A DNA stretch of 64,000 nt from Streptomyces sp. NBC_01717 (GTDB lineage: Bacteria > Actinomycetota > Actinomycetes > Streptomycetales > Streptomycetaceae), in assembly GCF_036248255.1 (NCBI RefSeq), contig NZ_CP109178.1, positions 6,660,001 to 6,724,000 of the forward strand. The letters run 5' to 3'. This document shows, in pieces, positions 25,665-34,111 of this stretch. Numbering within the stretch: position 1 is the first letter of the stretch; the number at the start of each line of letters is the position of its first letter. The notes beneath the pieces are model-generated. The model saw nothing but the letters and a program-made list of their open reading frames with translations. It did no database searches and had not been told where the DNA came from. The position numbers were made by a program, and so were the translations under genes.

Positions 25665-27439
25665 CTACGGGTCCCCAGATGCGAGCGGTGCATCCACTTG
25701 GGCAGGCCGGGGGCCTCCAGGAAACCTTCGGCGCGGGCTGCGGCGATGCCGATGCGCAGCAGGTCGGAGCTCTTCTCGAAGAGCATGAAGCGCGGCTCCC
25801 AGATCGGTCGGTACTTGGCGTTGGCGCGGTAGAGCGACTCGATCTGCCACCAGCGCGAGAAGAAGCTGAGCAGCGAGCGCCACAGCCTCAGCACCGGTCC
25901 GGCGCCGAGCCGTGATCCCCTCTCGAAGACGGACCGGAACATCGCGAAGTTGAGCGACACCTGGGTGATCCCGATCTTCGGTGCACGCTCCAGGAGTTCG
26001 ATGACCATGAACTCCATCAGGCCGTTCTCGGAGTTCCGGTCACGGCGCATCAGGTCCAGCGAGAGACCGTTCGGACCCCAGGGGGCGAAGCTCAGTACGG
26101 CACGCAACTCGCCCTGCCCCGGGGCGTCACCGCTGTCCCGGCACGCCAGCATCACGCACTGCCCGTCCGCCGGGTCGCCGAGCCGTCCGAGGGCCATCGA
26201 GAAGCCGCGCTCGGTCTCCCCGTCGCGCCAGTCGTCGGCGCGGCGCAGCAGTTCGGCCATCTCGTCGTCGGGGATGTCCGCGTGGCGGCGGACGGTCACC
26301 TCGTACCCGGCGCGCTTGACCCGGTTGTACGCCTGGCGGACGGTCCGCATCGCCCGCCCGTCGAGGGTGAACTCGGCCGTCTCCACGATCGCTTCGTCGC
26401 CGAGTTCCAGCGCGTCGAGCCCGTGCCGGGCGTAGACCGTGCCGCCCTCCTCGCTCACCCCCATCACGGCGGGGATCCAGCCGTGCTCGCGGGCCTCGGC
26501 GAGCCACGGCTCGATCGCGCCGGGCCAGGCCTCCGGGTCGCCGATCGGGTCACCGGAGGCGAGCGAGACTCCACCGACCACCCGGTAGGCGACGGCGGCC
26601 TTCCCGGTCGGTGACCAGACGACGCTCTTCTCCCGACGCAGTGCGAAGTAGCCGAGCGAGTCGCGGTCGCCGTTCCTGTCGAGCAGGACGCGGAGCCGGT
26701 CCTCGTCCTGCGGGGTGATCGGGTCGACGGCCCGGCGGGAGCGGAAGGCCGCGTACACGACGGCGATCAGCAGCAGGGTGGACAGGATGTTGATGACGAC
26801 ATCGACCCAGCCGGGCACGGTGATGCCGGGGAAGCGGGAGTTGTCGGCGACCGAGATCAACCGCAGCGCGCCGTAGCGCCAGCGGTCGAGGAAGGTCGAG
26901 CGGTACTCGTCGTCGGCCGTGTTGGTGACGGTGACGAGCAGGGTCGCGATCAGCGAGCTGATCAGCAGGCCGCCGACGGCGACCAGGGCCGCCAGCTTCG
27001 GGTTGGATCTGTCGCCCTTGGCGTAGAACTCGCGCCGGCCCAGGAGCAGCGCCAGGACGAACGCGGCGGTCAGTGCCAGGGAGATCCAGTTCTGTGGGTA
27101 CTGCCGGATCTCCGGAAACGAGATCACAAAGGCGAAGAGCAGGAGCAGCAGACCGCTCAGCACCATGTTGACGATCCAAGCGGCCCGCTTGCGGCGGCGC
27201 ATGGTGACCGCCAGGAAGAGTGCGACCACCCCGGAGGAGAAGCCCGCGGTGAGCAGATAGGGCGTGAAGTAGTTCTGGGTGTTGTGCCGCCGGAGGTCCT
27301 GGCCGAGCGTGACCCAGACAGCGCTCAGGAAATTGATGAACGACACGGCACGCAGGTACCAGATGGCGAATGCCGCGCTGCGTCGTGAGCGGACGGTGCT
27401 CCGCCGGGCACCCCCACCGGCCAATCGGACCTCTCCCAT
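25661..27439 (-). CDS. phosphatidylglycerol lysyltransferase-like protein (DUF2156)
   Basis: A 592-residue MprF/LysX-type protein. The N-terminal membrane part has about seven helices (to residue 235), followed by a cytoplasmic DUF2156 catalytic domain (about 250-580) with GYFALRREKSVVWSPTGKAA, YRVVGGVSLASGDPIGDPE, SFAPWGPNGLSLDLMRRDRN and the closing YRANAKYRPIWEPRFMLFE. The family transfers lysine or another amino acid from tRNA to phosphatidylglycerol, changing envelope charge and resistance to cationic peptides. There is no lysyl-tRNA synthetase domain, unlike mycobacterial LysX. ATG 27439 lacks an evident Shine-Dalgarno. Confidence 0.85.
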   Translation of the reverse strand: MGEVRLAGGGARRSTVRSRRSAAFAIWYLRAVSFINFLSAVWVTLGQDLRRHNTQNYFTPYLLTAGFSSGVVALFLAVTMRRRKRAAWIVNMVLSGLLLLLFAFVISFPEIRQYPQNWISLALTAAFVLALLLGRREFYAKGDRSNPKLAALVAVGGLLISSLIATLLVTVTNTADDEYRSTFLDRWRYGALRLISVADNSRFPGITVPGWVDVVINILSTLLLIAVVYAAFRSRRAVDPITPQDEDRLRVLLDRNGDRDSLGYFALRREKSVVWSPTGKAAVAYRVVGGVSLASGDPIGDPEAWPGAIEPWLAEAREHGWIPAVMGVSEEGGTVYARHGLDALELGDEAIVETAEFTLDGRAMRTVRQAYNRVKRAGYEVTVRRHADIPDDEMAELLRRADDWRDGETERGFSMALGRLGDPADGQCVMLACRDSGDAPGQGELRAVLSFAPWGPNGLSLDLMRRDRNSENGLMEFMVIELLERAPKIGITQVSLNFAMFRSVFERGSRLGAGPVLRLWRSLLSFFSRWWQIESLYRANAKYRPIWEPRFMLFEKSSDLLRIGIAAARAEGFLEAPGLPKWMHRSHLGTRR

Positions 27440-27482
27440 GAAAAGCGATCATATGGGGCATCGCGCTTCACGAGAGGCTGTG

Positions 27483-27514
27483 CTGCGGCCGGTGTCCGTG
27501 GCCGGCGGCCGCAG
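27483..27514 (-). terminator. cobT terminator hairpin
   Basis: A 9-bp stem CTGCGGCCG (27483-27491) with 27506-27514, 15 bp past the cobT stop. Confidence 0.6.
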
Positions 27515-27528
27515 CCCGGCAAGGTCTG

Positions 27529-28647
27529 TCAGTCGTCGGCCGTGTCGCCGTTCTCGCCGGTCGTCCCGGCCTCGTCGCCGTCCTTCTCGACGTCCTCGCC
27601 GGTGTCCGCCGGTGCGCGCTCGGGCAGCTCCGCCGCCAGCGCGGCCGCGGCCTGCACGAGCGGAAGCGCCAGCAGGGCCCCGCTCCCCTCGCCCACGATG
27701 ACGCCCTGGTCGAGCAGCGGGTTGAGTGCCATCCGGTCCAGCGCCTTCGTCTGCGCCGGCTCGCCGCTCACCTGGCCCGCCAGCCACCAGTCCGGCGCCC
27801 GGAAGGCGGCCCGCTGGGCGACCAGCGCACACGCCGAGGAGACCACGCCGTCCAGGATCACCGGCAGCCTGCGCACCGCGCACTGCAACAGGAATCCGGT
27901 CATCGCCGCCAGGTCGGCGCCGCCGACGGTGGCCAGCAGCTCCAGCTGGTCACCGAGGACCGGCCGGGCCCGTCGCAACGCGTCCCGGATCGCCGCACAC
28001 TTGCGCATCCAGGCGAGATCGTCGATGCCCGCACCGCCGCGCCCGGTGACCACCGAGGCGTCCGTGCCGCACAGCGCGGCGATCAGCGTGGACGCCGCAG
28101 TGGTGCCGCCGACGCTCAGATCGCCGAGCACCACCAGATCGGTGCCCGAGTCGGCCTCCTCGTCGGCGATCGCGATCCCGAGCCGCACCGCCCGCTCGGC
28201 CTCCTCGGCCGTCATCGCGTCCTCGATGTCGATCCGGCCGCTGCCGCGCCGCACCCGGTGACGTACGACCGACTCGGGCAGCAGTTCCGGATCGCAGTCC
28301 AGGCCGGCGTCGACGATCCGCACCGGTACGGAGAAGCGGCGGGCCAGCACTGCGAGTGGCGTCGCACCGTCCAGCGTGGCCCGCACCAGCTCGTGCGCGG
28401 ACCCGGCCGCACGGCCCGAGACGCCCAGCTCGGCCACCCCGTGATCACCGGCGAAGAGCACCACACGCGGCTGCTCGATCGGCTTGACCGGTACGGCCTG
28501 CTGCGCGGCCGACAGCCATTCGCCCAGCTCGTCGAGGCGGCCGAGGGCACCCGGGGGCACGATCAGCCGCTCCCGGCGTTCCTCGGCGTCGCGTCGTACG
28601 CCGCCGTCGGGGCGTTCGATCAGGTCGGAGAAGTCGTCCAGATTCAC
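27529..28647 (-). CDS. cobT: nicotinate-nucleotide--dimethylbenzimidazole phosphoribosyltransferase
   Basis: Makes alpha-ribazole phosphate for the lower ligand of cobalamin. It has 372 residues. PPGALGRLDELGEWL near the N-terminus, VLFAGDHGVAELGVS, GDLSVGGTTAASTL, and EGSGALLALPLVQAA with the catalytic glutamate region are all family motifs. The last 30 residues are an acidic Glu/Asp/Thr tail (TGEDVEKDGDEAGTTGENGD), probably disordered. The start is GTG 28647 behind GAGG. It is followed upstream by a methyltransferase and cobU on the same strand. Confidence 0.95.
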   Translation of the reverse strand: MNLDDFSDLIERPDGGVRRDAEERRERLIVPPGALGRLDELGEWLSAAQQAVPVKPIEQPRVVLFAGDHGVAELGVSGRAAGSAHELVRATLDGATPLAVLARRFSVPVRIVDAGLDCDPELLPESVVRHRVRRGSGRIDIEDAMTAEEAERAVRLGIAIADEEADSGTDLVVLGDLSVGGTTAASTLIAALCGTDASVVTGRGGAGIDDLAWMRKCAAIRDALRRARPVLGDQLELLATVGGADLAAMTGFLLQCAVRRLPVILDGVVSSACALVAQRAAFRAPDWWLAGQVSGEPAQTKALDRMALNPLLDQGVIVGEGSGALLALPLVQAAAALAAELPERAPADTGEDVEKDGDEAGTTGENGDTADD

Positions 28648-28762
28648 GGGGGTCTGCCTCGCGGGTCGTTACGTGGTGTGGGCCGGTGAGCCCGCCGCCG
28701 GGCTCATTGCGGAACAGTACCTGCCACATTTCTGACACCCCATCAGTACGGCGGGCGGTGGA

Positions 28763-29590
28763 TCAGGCACCGAACCGCAGCAGCGTCATCGCGGGGGTCA
28801 GCGTCCGCAGACCAGGGGTCAGGTGCTGGAGCCGGATCAGCTCGCCCATCGCACCCCGTCCGCGTGGCAGCCCCAGGGCGTGCACCGAGGTGATGTTCGG
28901 ATGCGCACTGCGCAGCTTCTTCCGCTCGCGAGGGTTCATCGCCCAGCGCATCGGCGGGATGGTCATGGAGCCGACCTTCGACGTACCGGCCACCGTCCCT
29001 CGCGCCGGCCAGCGCGCCATCGAGTCCAGGACGAGTACGCCGCCCGGCAGCCGTTCGGCGCAGCCCGCCAGGATCTTCCGCACCTCGGCAGGTTCCAGAT
29101 ACATCAGCAGCCCCTGCGTCGTGACGGCCACCCCCCGGCCGGCCGGGTCCTCGATCTCGTCCAGCCAGGAGAGGTCGGTCGCCGAACGGGAGAGCGTCCG
29201 CAGCCGGTCCGACGCGGGCAGCAGCGTACGGCGCAGCGCGGCGACCTCCGGCAGCTCCACGCTCAGCCAGTTGAGCCGGCCGTTGTCGACCCGCCAGAAG
29301 CCGGTCTCCAGACCGTCGCCGAGCCCGACCACGGTGGCCTGCGGATGGGCGCGCAGATAGCCCTCCACCGCCAGGTCGAAGCAGCGCGAACGCAGCGCCT
29401 GCGCCTGCGAGTGGAACGCGTCAGGCCGCCCGAACCGCTCCTCGAAGGGGTAGTCGAGGTCCGCCACCAGCTGCAGCGCCATCGGGTCGTCGATGACGGG
29501 ATAGGGCTGCCCCGCCTCGTACGCCCGGTTGTAGAGCGTCCACAACAGGGTCTCCGGAACCCCGTCCAGCATCGGCCGTACACGTGCCAT
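28763..29590 (-). CDS. class I SAM-dependent methyltransferase (LCM/PPM1-like)
   Basis: A 275-residue protein of the leucine-carboxyl-methyltransferase-like family (also TcmP-type O-methyltransferases). It starts MARVRPMLDGVPETLLWTLY; the SAM site is VVGLGDGLETGFWRVD with the acidic residue in WLSVELPEVAALR, followed by VTTQGLLMYLEPAEV. The substrate is unknown. The start is ATG 29590 behind AGGGAG. It sits between cobT and cobU with short gaps, so it is probably co-transcribed with cobalamin genes, but no role in that pathway is established. Confidence 0.88.
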   Translation of the reverse strand: MARVRPMLDGVPETLLWTLYNRAYEAGQPYPVIDDPMALQLVADLDYPFEERFGRPDAFHSQAQALRSRCFDLAVEGYLRAHPQATVVGLGDGLETGFWRVDNGRLNWLSVELPEVAALRRTLLPASDRLRTLSRSATDLSWLDEIEDPAGRGVAVTTQGLLMYLEPAEVRKILAGCAERLPGGVLVLDSMARWPARGTVAGTSKVGSMTIPPMRWAMNPRERKKLRSAHPNITSVHALGLPRGRGAMGELIRLQHLTPGLRTLTPAMTLLRFGA

Positions 29591-29619
29591 GTCCGCTCCC
29601 TTCCCGCTCCGCCGTTCCG

Positions 29620-30822
29620 TCAGCCGCGCAGTGTCACTGCCTGCCCGGCCACCACCAGCAATACGTGCTCGCACTCGTCGGCGAACGCGGCGTTCAGCCG
29701 CCCCAACTCGTCCCGGAACCGCCGCCCGGAGGCCGTCGCGGGCACCACGCCGGAGCCGACCTCATTGGTCACAGCGACGACGGTACGCCGCGTCCCGCGC
29801 ACCGCGCCGACCAGTTCGGCGATCCGCTCCCGCAGCGCGGTCTCGCCGCCGTTCGCCCACGCCGCGTCGGACCAGGCGTCCACCCGGTCCATCGCGTCCG
29901 TCAGCCACAGCGACAGGCAGTCGATCAGCAGCGGCGGCCCGTCCGACTCCAGCAGCTCCGCCAGTTCGCAGGTCTCCTCGGTGCGCCAGGCGGCCGGCCT
30001 GCGCTCCCGGTGCAGACCGATCCGGGCAGCCCACTCCGCGTCGCCGTCCCGGCCGCCGCCGGTCGCCACGTACACCACCTCGGGGAACGTCTCCAGACGC
30101 CGCTCGGCCTCCACCGACTTCCCGGACCGCGCACCGCCCGTCACCAGCGTGCGCCGCGGGACATCCGGTACGGCTTGGTAGTCGCCGACCACCAGCGTCG
30201 TCCCGTCCGGCACGGTCCGCGCCCCGGACGCCGCGAGCCGCCGATTCAGCTCGGGGCCGGGCGGTGCGTCGTGGTCGATATGGACGGCGATGACCTCGGT
30301 GGCCGGCCCGATCGCCTCGACGGCCCGCAGCCGGGCCACCGCGTCCGGCCGGCCGGTCACATCACCGACGACCATCTCGTACGGCTGCGCCACCCGGTCC
30401 GAGAGACCGGCGGGGGCGCCCCCCGGGGGCATGTACAGCAGCCGCTCGCCCTCCGGGCCCGTCACCTCGTATCCGGTCCCCGGCGCGTCCATCGACACCG
30501 CCCGGATCCGGTGCCCACTGATCAGCGTCAGCTCCTGCCCGTCCGGCACCCGGGCGGCCGGGGGCAGCCCGGCGGGCAGCTCCATGGCGGGCCCGTCGTG
30601 CGGATGAGTGAGCAGGACCTGCCGTACGCCGGTCAGCGAATGCCCCGCACGGGCGGCCGCGAACACGGCCCCCGGAGTGAGATCGAGCAGCAGCGCATCG
30701 TCGACCAGCAACGCGGTCGCGGCCCGCGCCCGCGGACCACGGGCGGTGGCGCAGGCGGCGCACGGACATTCGGGGCGAGGCAGCCCGTCGGGGGCTCCGG
30801 TGCCGAGCAGAGTCAGTTCCAC
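29620..30822 (-). CDS. cobU: CobU fused to a PhnP-like beta-lactamase-fold domain
   Basis: Bifunctional adenosylcobinamide kinase/guanylyltransferase in the C-terminal half (about 222-400): P-loop VTGGARSGKS at 227-236, VVYVATGGGRDGDAEW, the GTP/substrate motif HRERRPAAWRTEE with the guanylylated histidine, and LLIDCLSLWLTD. The N-terminal 215 residues resemble the PhnP/metallo-beta-lactamase fold: VELTLLGTGAPDG, the CxCxxC zinc site (C19, C21, C24) and a degenerate THPHDG in place of HxHxDH. Two-domain proteins of this kind occur in Streptomyces. The start is GTG 30822 with AGGATCAGGAG upstream. Confidence 0.92.
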   Translation of the reverse strand: MELTLLGTGAPDGLPRPECPCAACATARGPRARAATALLVDDALLLDLTPGAVFAAARAGHSLTGVRQVLLTHPHDGPAMELPAGLPPAARVPDGQELTLISGHRIRAVSMDAPGTGYEVTGPEGERLLYMPPGGAPAGLSDRVAQPYEMVVGDVTGRPDAVARLRAVEAIGPATEVIAVHIDHDAPPGPELNRRLAASGARTVPDGTTLVVGDYQAVPDVPRRTLVTGGARSGKSVEAERRLETFPEVVYVATGGGRDGDAEWAARIGLHRERRPAAWRTEETCELAELLESDGPPLLIDCLSLWLTDAMDRVDAWSDAAWANGGETALRERIAELVGAVRGTRRTVVAVTNEVGSGVVPATASGRRFRDELGRLNAAFADECEHVLLVVAGQAVTLRG

Positions 30823-30918
30823 GCTCCTGATCCTCCCGCGTCCCCGCACCGACTGCTCGACCAACCCTGCGCGTCCAGCCACTAGGCTGCGGGCAGCAAC
30901 GTGACCCAGGAGGCGGAC

Positions 30919-31128
30919 ATGGCGTGGACGTGGCGGTTCGAGAAGTCCGACGGTACGGAGACGGAGCCGGCCCTGCAGCCGGAGGAATTCACGACCCAGG
31001 GCGACGCGGAGTCCTGGATCGGCGAGTTCTGGAAGGAACTCCTCGAAGGCGGCGCGGACCAGGTGACGCTGTTCGAGGACGCGACGAAGATCTACGGCCC
31101 CATGAGTCTCCAGGCCGACCAGGGCTGA
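30919..31128 (+). CDS. conserved small acidic protein
   Basis: A 69-residue protein beginning MAWTWRFEKSDGTETEPAL and containing DAESWIGEFWKELLEGGADQ and VTLFEDATKIYGPMSL. The start is chosen at ATG 30919 because AGGAGGCGGAC precedes it; an upstream GTG at 30901 lacks a Shine-Dalgarno. It looks cytoplasmic and compact. Such proteins are widely conserved in Streptomyces without known function. It is divergent from cobU and convergent with the HtrA-like gene. Confidence 0.85.
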   Translation: MAWTWRFEKSDGTETEPALQPEEFTTQGDAESWIGEFWKELLEGGADQVTLFEDATKIYGPMSLQADQG

Positions 31129-31149
31129 CCTGTTCCACCGGCATGCACG

Positions 31150-31182
31150 GGCCCCGGGTGCCGTTCGTCGGTACCCGGGGCC
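31150..31182. terminator. convergent terminator hairpin
   Basis: A 10-bp stem GGCCCCGGGT (31150-31159) with 31173-31182, between the small acidic protein gene and the HtrA-like gene. Confidence 0.75.
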
Positions 31183-31207
31183 TGCGCGAGTGCGGTTCCG
31201 CAGGCGG

Positions 31208-32299
31208 TCAGATCTCGCCCAGCGTGACGTCCGCGGTCCTCTGCGCGGTGTCGCGCAGATACGTCACCGTGACCTTCTGACCCGGCCTGTCGCCGGCCAG
31301 TACCTCCGACAGCGAGGTGATCGTCGTGACCGGTGTGTCGCCGATCTTCGTGATGATGTCGCCGACCCGCAGCCCCGCCTTGTCGGCGGCGCCGCCCTTC
31401 GTGACGCTGACCAGCGCCACCCCGGCCGGTTGGTAGTTGTCGTCGACGACCGTGCGGCCGGTGATGTTCAGTGCCGCCCGGCCCGAGTCGGTGACCCTGC
31501 CGTTCTTGATGATCTGGTCGGCCACCGTTTTGACCATCGAGGCGGGGATCGCGAACCCGATGCCCGGCGCGGCGCTGTCGCCCATGGCCGGGTCCACCGC
31601 TCCCAGGGTCGGGATGCCGATCACCTCGCTGTCCAGATTGACCAGTGCGCCGCCGCTGTTGCCCGGGTTGATCGCCGCCGAGGTCTGCACCATGTTCGCG
31701 ATGGTCGCCCCGGTGCCCCCGCCCGCGCGGCTCTCGGTCACGGTCCGGCCGACCGCCGAAACGATGCCCTGGGTGACGCTGCTGGACAGCCCGAGCGGCG
31801 AGCCCATCGCCAGCACGATCTGACCGACCTCGACCTTCTCCGAGTCGCCGAACGTCGCCGGTTGCAGCCCGCTCGGCACGTCGTCGAGCTTGATGACGGC
31901 CAGGTCCTGTTCCGGATACGCGGCGACCAGCGAGGCGCTGAGCACCTTCTCGCCGGTGGCGACGGTGACCTTGAAGGTCTTCTCCTCGCCCACCACATGG
32001 GCATTGGTGACGATATGGCCCTTGTCGTCGTAGACGATGCCTGAGCCGAGACTGTTGGAGGCGTCGATCTGCACGACCGACGGCAGGACGTTCTTGATGA
32101 CGGTCTGGAAATCGGTCTGCAGCTCGTCGGCGGACGGGGTGGTCGAAGCCTGCTGGCCCGCGCCCGACGGCGTGGCACCCGCCTGCGACGCGTTCGATGT
32201 CGATCCGGAGCAGCCGCCCACCAGGGCTATGGCGCAGAGGCCTGCCGTCAGCGGCAGCAGCAACCGGCGGGCACGGTTACGTGAATGGGAAGCATCCAT
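31208..32299 (-). CDS. HtrA/DegP-like serine protease lipoprotein with PDZ domain
   Basis: A 363-residue exported S1C protease. The signal peptide ends in a lipobox (ALVGGC, C30), followed by a Ser/Thr/Gln linker to about residue 60. The trypsin-like domain has the triad H101 (TNAHVV), D132 (QDLAVIKL) and S215 (NPGNSGGALV). The PDZ domain is at about 270-355 (GVALVSVTKGGAADKAGLRV, GDIITKIGDTPV). It probably degrades or chaperones misfolded proteins at the outer face of the membrane. ATG 32299 has a weak Shine-Dalgarno. It precedes no other gene in its operon. Confidence 0.93.
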   Translation of the reverse strand: MDASHSRNRARRLLLPLTAGLCAIALVGGCSGSTSNASQAGATPSGAGQQASTTPSADELQTDFQTVIKNVLPSVVQIDASNSLGSGIVYDDKGHIVTNAHVVGEEKTFKVTVATGEKVLSASLVAAYPEQDLAVIKLDDVPSGLQPATFGDSEKVEVGQIVLAMGSPLGLSSSVTQGIVSAVGRTVTESRAGGGTGATIANMVQTSAAINPGNSGGALVNLDSEVIGIPTLGAVDPAMGDSAAPGIGFAIPASMVKTVADQIIKNGRVTDSGRAALNITGRTVVDDNYQPAGVALVSVTKGGAADKAGLRVGDIITKIGDTPVTTITSLSEVLAGDRPGQKVTVTYLRDTAQRTADVTLGEI

Positions 32300-32382
32300 G
32301 TCCGGATTATTGCTTTTGACCCCATTGGCGGCCTGGTGGGCGCAGCCGATCGAGTGGGGCGCCCGCTATTACGGGGTGGCGC

Positions 32383-33231
32383 TCAGCCCCGCACGCCGCA
32401 CAGATGGAGCAGTGCCGCCACCCTGCGGTACGGGTCCGTCCGCCCGGCCCGGTCCTCCGCGGCCAGTACCCGGTCCAGTTCCGCCGCGGCCGGCAGTTCC
32501 ACGTCATTGCTCATGTGGTCCGTGAAGATCCGCACCCCGTACCAGGCGTGCAGCGGCGCCGCGATCCCGGCGAGTGTGGCGGTGAGGTCGTCCAGCCGGT
32601 CGGCCCGGACCGTCAGTCCCAGCCGGTTGGTGTACGCGTCCGTGTCGAACGCGGCCAGCGTGGTGTCCCAGTCCCCGGCGGTGCCGGGCCGCATCGCCAG
32701 CGCGTCCCCGTTCCGTACGAGCAGGGACAGCAATCCGCCGGGCGCCAGCATCCGGGCCAGGCCCGCCAGCATCGCGTCCGGCTCCTGGACGTACATCAGC
32801 ACGCCGTGGCAGAGCACCAGATCGAAGCTGCCCGGCAGGAAGTGCACGCCGGTCTCCAGGCCGTCGCCCTCGATCAGCCGGACCCGCTCCCGGATGCCCG
32901 CGGGCTCGTCGGCGAGTGCCTCGCGGGCCACCCGCAGCATCTCGGCGTCGGACTCCAGACCGGTCACCGTGTGACCGGCCCGGGCCAGCCGCAGTGCCTG
33001 GGTGCCCTGTCCCATGCCCACATCGAGGACCCGCAGTCGCTGCCCGACCGGGAAGCGCGCGGCGATCTGCTCGTCGAGCTGCCGGGCGACCAGCTCCTGG
33101 CGGACGGTGTTGCGCAGCCCACCGAGCCCTTTGAGCCAGGTGGAAGAGGCCCCGGAGAACGAGGTGGTGCCGCCGCGGCGAGGCGGACCGACGGACCGAC
33201 CGGCGACTGAGCCGGAGACCTCCGTACTCAG
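32383..33231 (-). CDS. SAM-dependent methyltransferase with probable CTG start
   Basis: Class I methyltransferase. The SAM motif VLDVGMGQGTQALRLARAG with an acidic residue in VTGLESDAEML is followed by FDLVLCHGVLMYV. The nearest ATG/GTG start (GTG 33021) falls inside the SAM motif and would remove strand 1, so it cannot be right. The frame is open further up with no ATG, GTG or TTG. A CTG at 33229-33231 overlaps the upstream gene's TGA as CTGA, with GGAGAG seven bases before it. That start gives 282 residues beginning LSTEVSGSVAGRSVGPP. The substrate is unknown; a CmoA/UbiE-like fold is likely. Confidence 0.8.
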   Translation of the reverse strand: MSTEVSGSVAGRSVGPPRRGGTTSFSGASSTWLKGLGGLRNTVRQELVARQLDEQIAARFPVGQRLRVLDVGMGQGTQALRLARAGHTVTGLESDAEMLRVAREALADEPAGIRERVRLIEGDGLETGVHFLPGSFDLVLCHGVLMYVQEPDAMLAGLARMLAPGGLLSLLVRNGDALAMRPGTAGDWDTTLAAFDTDAYTNRLGLTVRADRLDDLTATLAGIAAPLHAWYGVRIFTDHMSNDVELPAAAELDRVLAAEDRAGRTDPYRRVAALLHLCGVRG

Positions 33232-33827
33232 GGCCGCTCTCCGCGCTTGACCTGCGGCTTCGGCAGACGGAGCCGGCGCATCTGAAGCGTACGCATCAGT
33301 CCGTAGGCGACCGCGCCGCGCTTCGGCGTATCGGGGAAGCGCGCGTTCAGCTGCTTCTTCAGCCGGAACGCGAGACCGATCGAGTCGATGACGATCAGCA
33401 CGATCACGCCGAGCCAGAGCAGCAGCGAGATGTTCTGGATGTTCTGCACCTGGATCACACTGAGAATCAGAATGATCACTGCGAGCGGCAGGAAGAACTC
33501 CGCGATGCAGAAGCGCGAGTCCACGAAGTCGCGGACGAAGCGTCGCACCGGGCCCTTGTCACGGGCCGGCAGGTAGCGCTCGTCGCCACTCGCGAGCGCC
33601 TCCCGCTGCTTGGCCATGTCCACGCGGCGCGCTTCGCGCTGGCGCTTCATGGCCTCCTTGCGGTCGAGCGGCGCGCCACTGGAGGCACGACGGCGCTGCG
33701 ACTGGGCATCGCTGCGCTTGGGGGTGGGGCGACCCTTGGGTGACTGCGGGTCGCGGGGCTGCGTGGAGAGGTCCGCCGTCACCTTGGAGGTGGGCGCCTT
33801 CTCTTCCTTCGAACGGCTACGGAACAC
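33228..33827 (-). CDS. DUF3043 membrane protein
   Basis: A 199-residue actinobacterial DUF3043 protein. The N-terminus is basic (FRSRSKEEKAPTSKV, GRPTPKRSDAQSQRRR). Two adjacent membrane helices (about 115-137 and 139-160: FFLPLAVIILILSVIQV, LLLWLGVIVLIVIDSI) are followed by a basic C-terminus. The function is unknown. The start is GTG 33827 (VFRSRSKEEK); a TTG three codons upstream also fits. It ends in a 4-bp overlap with the methyltransferase start. Confidence 0.88.
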   Translation of the reverse strand: MFRSRSKEEKAPTSKVTADLSTQPRDPQSPKGRPTPKRSDAQSQRRRASSGAPLDRKEAMKRQREARRVDMAKQREALASGDERYLPARDKGPVRRFVRDFVDSRFCIAEFFLPLAVIILILSVIQVQNIQNISLLLWLGVIVLIVIDSIGLAFRLKKQLNARFPDTPKRGAVAYGLMRTLQMRRLRLPKPQVKRGERP

Positions 33828-34111
33828 AAAACCCAAGGGTACGGGGTCGGCGGCGGCGACCCCAGCCCGGTCGGGAACGATCCGGCAACGGCCTGCGTCC
33901 TCACATGCGTCCCGAGAGGGGCAGAACGGACGTTGCCGCCGGTTTCCCTGACAGCCACCTACTCCCTGGGCCGGAGCTGTGACCGGGAGCAGTCGTCCTT
34001 GGGGAGGACCACATCCTTGCTCGAACAGTGCGGTAATAGAGACAGGGCCCGTACTGTGGGTTCTGTTGGAGTGCTGGAGCCCAGTCCGTCAGAAGGGGGC
34101 GCGCGAAGCCC

